In this document: piece by piece, positions 62,533 through 64,000 of the stretch
How the letters are laid out: every line of letters starts with the position of its first letter
How positions within the stretch are numbered: the first letter of the stretch is position 1
Source: Promethearchaeota archaeon
Lineage (GTDB): Archaea > Asgardarchaeota > Lokiarchaeia > Sigyniarchaeales > SOKP01
Length of the DNA stretch: 64,000 bases
Assembly: GCA_016839555.1 (NCBI GenBank)
Contig: JAEOUA010000008.1
Coordinates: forward strand, 124,001-188,000
Reading direction: 5' to 3'
Translations under genes and position numbers: made by a program
Notes under the pieces: generated by a model
Databases searched by the model: none
Told to the model about the DNA's origin: nothing
The model's input: the letters and a program-made list of their open reading frames with translations, nothing else

Positions 62533-62684
62533 AGAGCCTCTTTTCTGGTAATGCGATTAAGGATAACTTTACTAATTTATAATACTATTTATACTAAAGT
62601 TAGCAAGTAGTCTAACGATTTTTTATATAAATCATTATTATATGGTATTTTATAAACTTTTTTTTAAATTAATATAGAGTAAAA

Positions 62685-63689
62685 ATGGTAAAATCATTAA
62701 ATAATAAGAGTAGGAATAGAATAAATAAGAATAATACTAAGAATTTTTCTAAAGAAAAGAGTAAAAAAGATACAAAATCTCTAGTCAAGAAATATAGCAG
62801 AAAAAATGGTATTGTTAAAAGAGAAAAGAAACTATTAAAAAAATTAAACAGGAATTTGGCGATAAAACAAGATTCTTATGAGAAATTTGCGAAAACAGGT
62901 CATTATTTGAATAATAAAAATAAGGAAAATCAAGATTTAAAAGATATTATTAAAACACAAGACCATGTAAAACAAATTGAAGAAAATTTAAGAAAGCGTA
63001 ATGTTGAATTAAAAGACATTGAAAGTGTGATAAAGCGGAACGATAAACAATATAATCAAAGGGAAAAAAGGATTGAAAAGATTAATACAAAAATAAAAGG
63101 ACAAAAAGAATTATTAAATAAAGAGAATAATATACCTAAAGAAAAACTTTCTATTAAGGAAAACATTAAGAGAACTGAGAAGGAGATAAATAAATTAAGA
63201 TGGGATCTTTCGAGAAAGAAATTTGAATTAAATTCAATAAAGCAAGACGGTGCTAAAGAGATGATAGAAAAAAAGGAGGGTGAAATCTCAGAATTAAAAA
63301 AGAAATTACGGGCAAAAGAATCCAATTTAGCAAAAATAAAGGAGCAAATAAAGGAAAAGAAAGAAAAAAAAAATAAGGAAGGAGATACTAAGCAAGAAAA
63401 AGAAAAAAAGGGGATAGATGAGGAGATTAAAAAAAAATTAGAGGGGATAGATGAGGAGGTAAAAAAAAAATTAGAGGATTCTATTAGAAGGCTAGAAAAT
63501 AGTATAGGTCGTTTAAATGAGGATACTAAGGATAAAATCGCTGAACTTTTCGACAAACTTAAAAATTTGGAACTCAAAGAGTCTGATGATGAAAATGAAT
63601 TTTTGCGTCAGGTTATTCAATGGTTAATAAATAAAGAAGATTCTAATAAAATTACTGTTACTGCCGAAAAAAAGAATTCCTATTTATAA
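62685..63689 (+). CDS. Long coiled-coil protein, unknown function
   Basis: 334 residues, over half Lys, Glu, Asn and Ile with continuous heptads from about residue 50 to 290 (EKLSIKENIKRTEKEINKLR; ISELKKKLRAKESNLAKIKE). A partial tandem duplication encodes GIDEEIKKKLE followed by GIDEEVKKKLE. No signal peptide or membrane segment. The gene is 153 nt after the VirB4/HerA-like gene and in the same direction; it could be a cytosolic scaffold of that machine. The C-terminal 40 residues are less regular. Confidence 0.7.
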   Translation: MVKSLNNKSRNRINKNNTKNFSKEKSKKDTKSLVKKYSRKNGIVKREKKLLKKLNRNLAIKQDSYEKFAKTGHYLNNKNKENQDLKDIIKTQDHVKQIEENLRKRNVELKDIESVIKRNDKQYNQREKRIEKINTKIKGQKELLNKENNIPKEKLSIKENIKRTEKEINKLRWDLSRKKFELNSIKQDGAKEMIEKKEGEISELKKKLRAKESNLAKIKEQIKEKKEKKNKEGDTKQEKEKKGIDEEIKKKLEGIDEEVKKKLEDSIRRLENSIGRLNEDTKDKIAELFDKLKNLELKESDDENEFLRQVIQWLINKEDSNKITVTAEKKNSYL

Positions 63690-63774
63690 TTTAAGATATT
63701 ACGGGCTATGAAGAATTGAAGTAAAACTAATTAAAATAGGTAGTTTTTATAACTATTTTCGAAATTACATTTAT

Positions 63775-64000
63775 ATGAAGGTAATTGAAAAGATTTTATT
63801 AATTATAGCAGGTATATTAATTTTTATTCCGTTTTTTGCATTCATTATGCCTGAAATTAATAGAGCATTTAGTTATTCCAAAGAAGTAAATAATTTAGAT
63901 AATTCTTTATTTATAGTTCAAGATATTAATAATGGAATAAATTTTGTGAATCAAAACAGAAATCACACATATTCACATCAAATTACAATGCTTGGTAATT
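63775..64000 (+). CDS. Membrane-anchored (possibly pilin-like) protein, partial
   Basis: 75 codons run off the right edge. It begins MKVIEKILLIIAGILIFIPF, a basic start and a 20-residue hydrophobic helix, and continues AFIMPEINRAFSYSKEVNNL. That is a single N-terminal anchor with the rest outside, consistent with either a type IV pilin-like/TadE-like protein or a simple signal anchor. Placed after the coiled-coil gene in the pilus/VirB4 locus, it might be another subunit. The C-terminal part lies outside the window. Confidence 0.6.
   Translation, partial: MKVIEKILLIIAGILIFIPFFAFIMPEINRAFSYSKEVNNLDNSLFIVQDINNGINFVNQNRNHTYSHQITMLGN

Overview
The window is strongly AT-rich archaeal DNA. The evidence is an archaeal/eukaryotic-type set of informational genes (S19e, L31e, L39e, L18ae/LX, eIF6, PDCD5, prefoldin alpha, Nep1, RNase P Rpp21), an archaeal DnaG, FtsY and SecE, a TFB and an Orc1/Cdc6-like ATPase. 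A Roadblock/MglA-like GTPase operon, an LRR protein, very large proteins of unknown type and several membrane ATPases make an Asgard archaeon (Promethearchaeota, probably a Lokiarchaeia-like lineage) the best guess. That placement is inference from gene content, not from a phylogeny.

Left third (1-13.6 kb), core genes. A cut-off TGT-superfamily gene (archaeosine synthase-like) is followed by a double Lrp/AsnC regulator divergent from S-adenosylhomocysteine hydrolase, with a perfect 11-bp inverted repeat between them. Next come a DUF998 membrane protein, a Get3/ArsA ATPase, dnaG (its reading frame split by a 29-nt insert), OsmC, and a minus-strand translation/secretion cluster reading S19e-PDCD5-L39e-L31e-eIF6-L18ae-PfdA-FtsY-SecE. 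YhbY, Rpp21 and Nep1 run divergently, and tRNA-Gly(UCC) closes the block.

Middle (13.8-38.6 kb), accessory. A minus-strand cluster encodes a 1337-residue VirB4/HerA-like membrane protein with a ruined P-loop, an M50-like membrane protease, an intact VirB4/HerA ATPase, and two acidic proteins that share 20-residue NPF-containing repeats (one is 1903 residues long). This is the best candidate in the window for an undescribed membrane/DNA-pumping or surface system. After it come small membrane proteins, a zinc-ribbon/DUF559-type nuclease, a 1189-residue unknown, a truncated receiver protein, a coiled-coil protein, and a Roadblock - 59-residue protein - MglA-like GTPase operon.

Right (38.8-64 kb). 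There is a 1420-residue secreted FG-GAP/toroid protein, a divergent TFB, a TPR protein, an LRR-NADAR gene pair, and a tight five-gene operon led by an Orc1/Cdc6-like ATPase with a GC-rich, inverted-repeat-bounded island in front of it. Then come an RHH protein, a receiver protein with no normal start codon, and finally a pilus-like locus: prepilin peptidase, small pilin-like protein, TadC/FlaJ-like membrane protein, and a third VirB4/HerA-like ATPase with N-terminal membrane helices and a C-terminal zinc ribbon. No TadA/GspE ATPase is visible. The window ends inside a membrane-anchored, possibly pilin-like gene.
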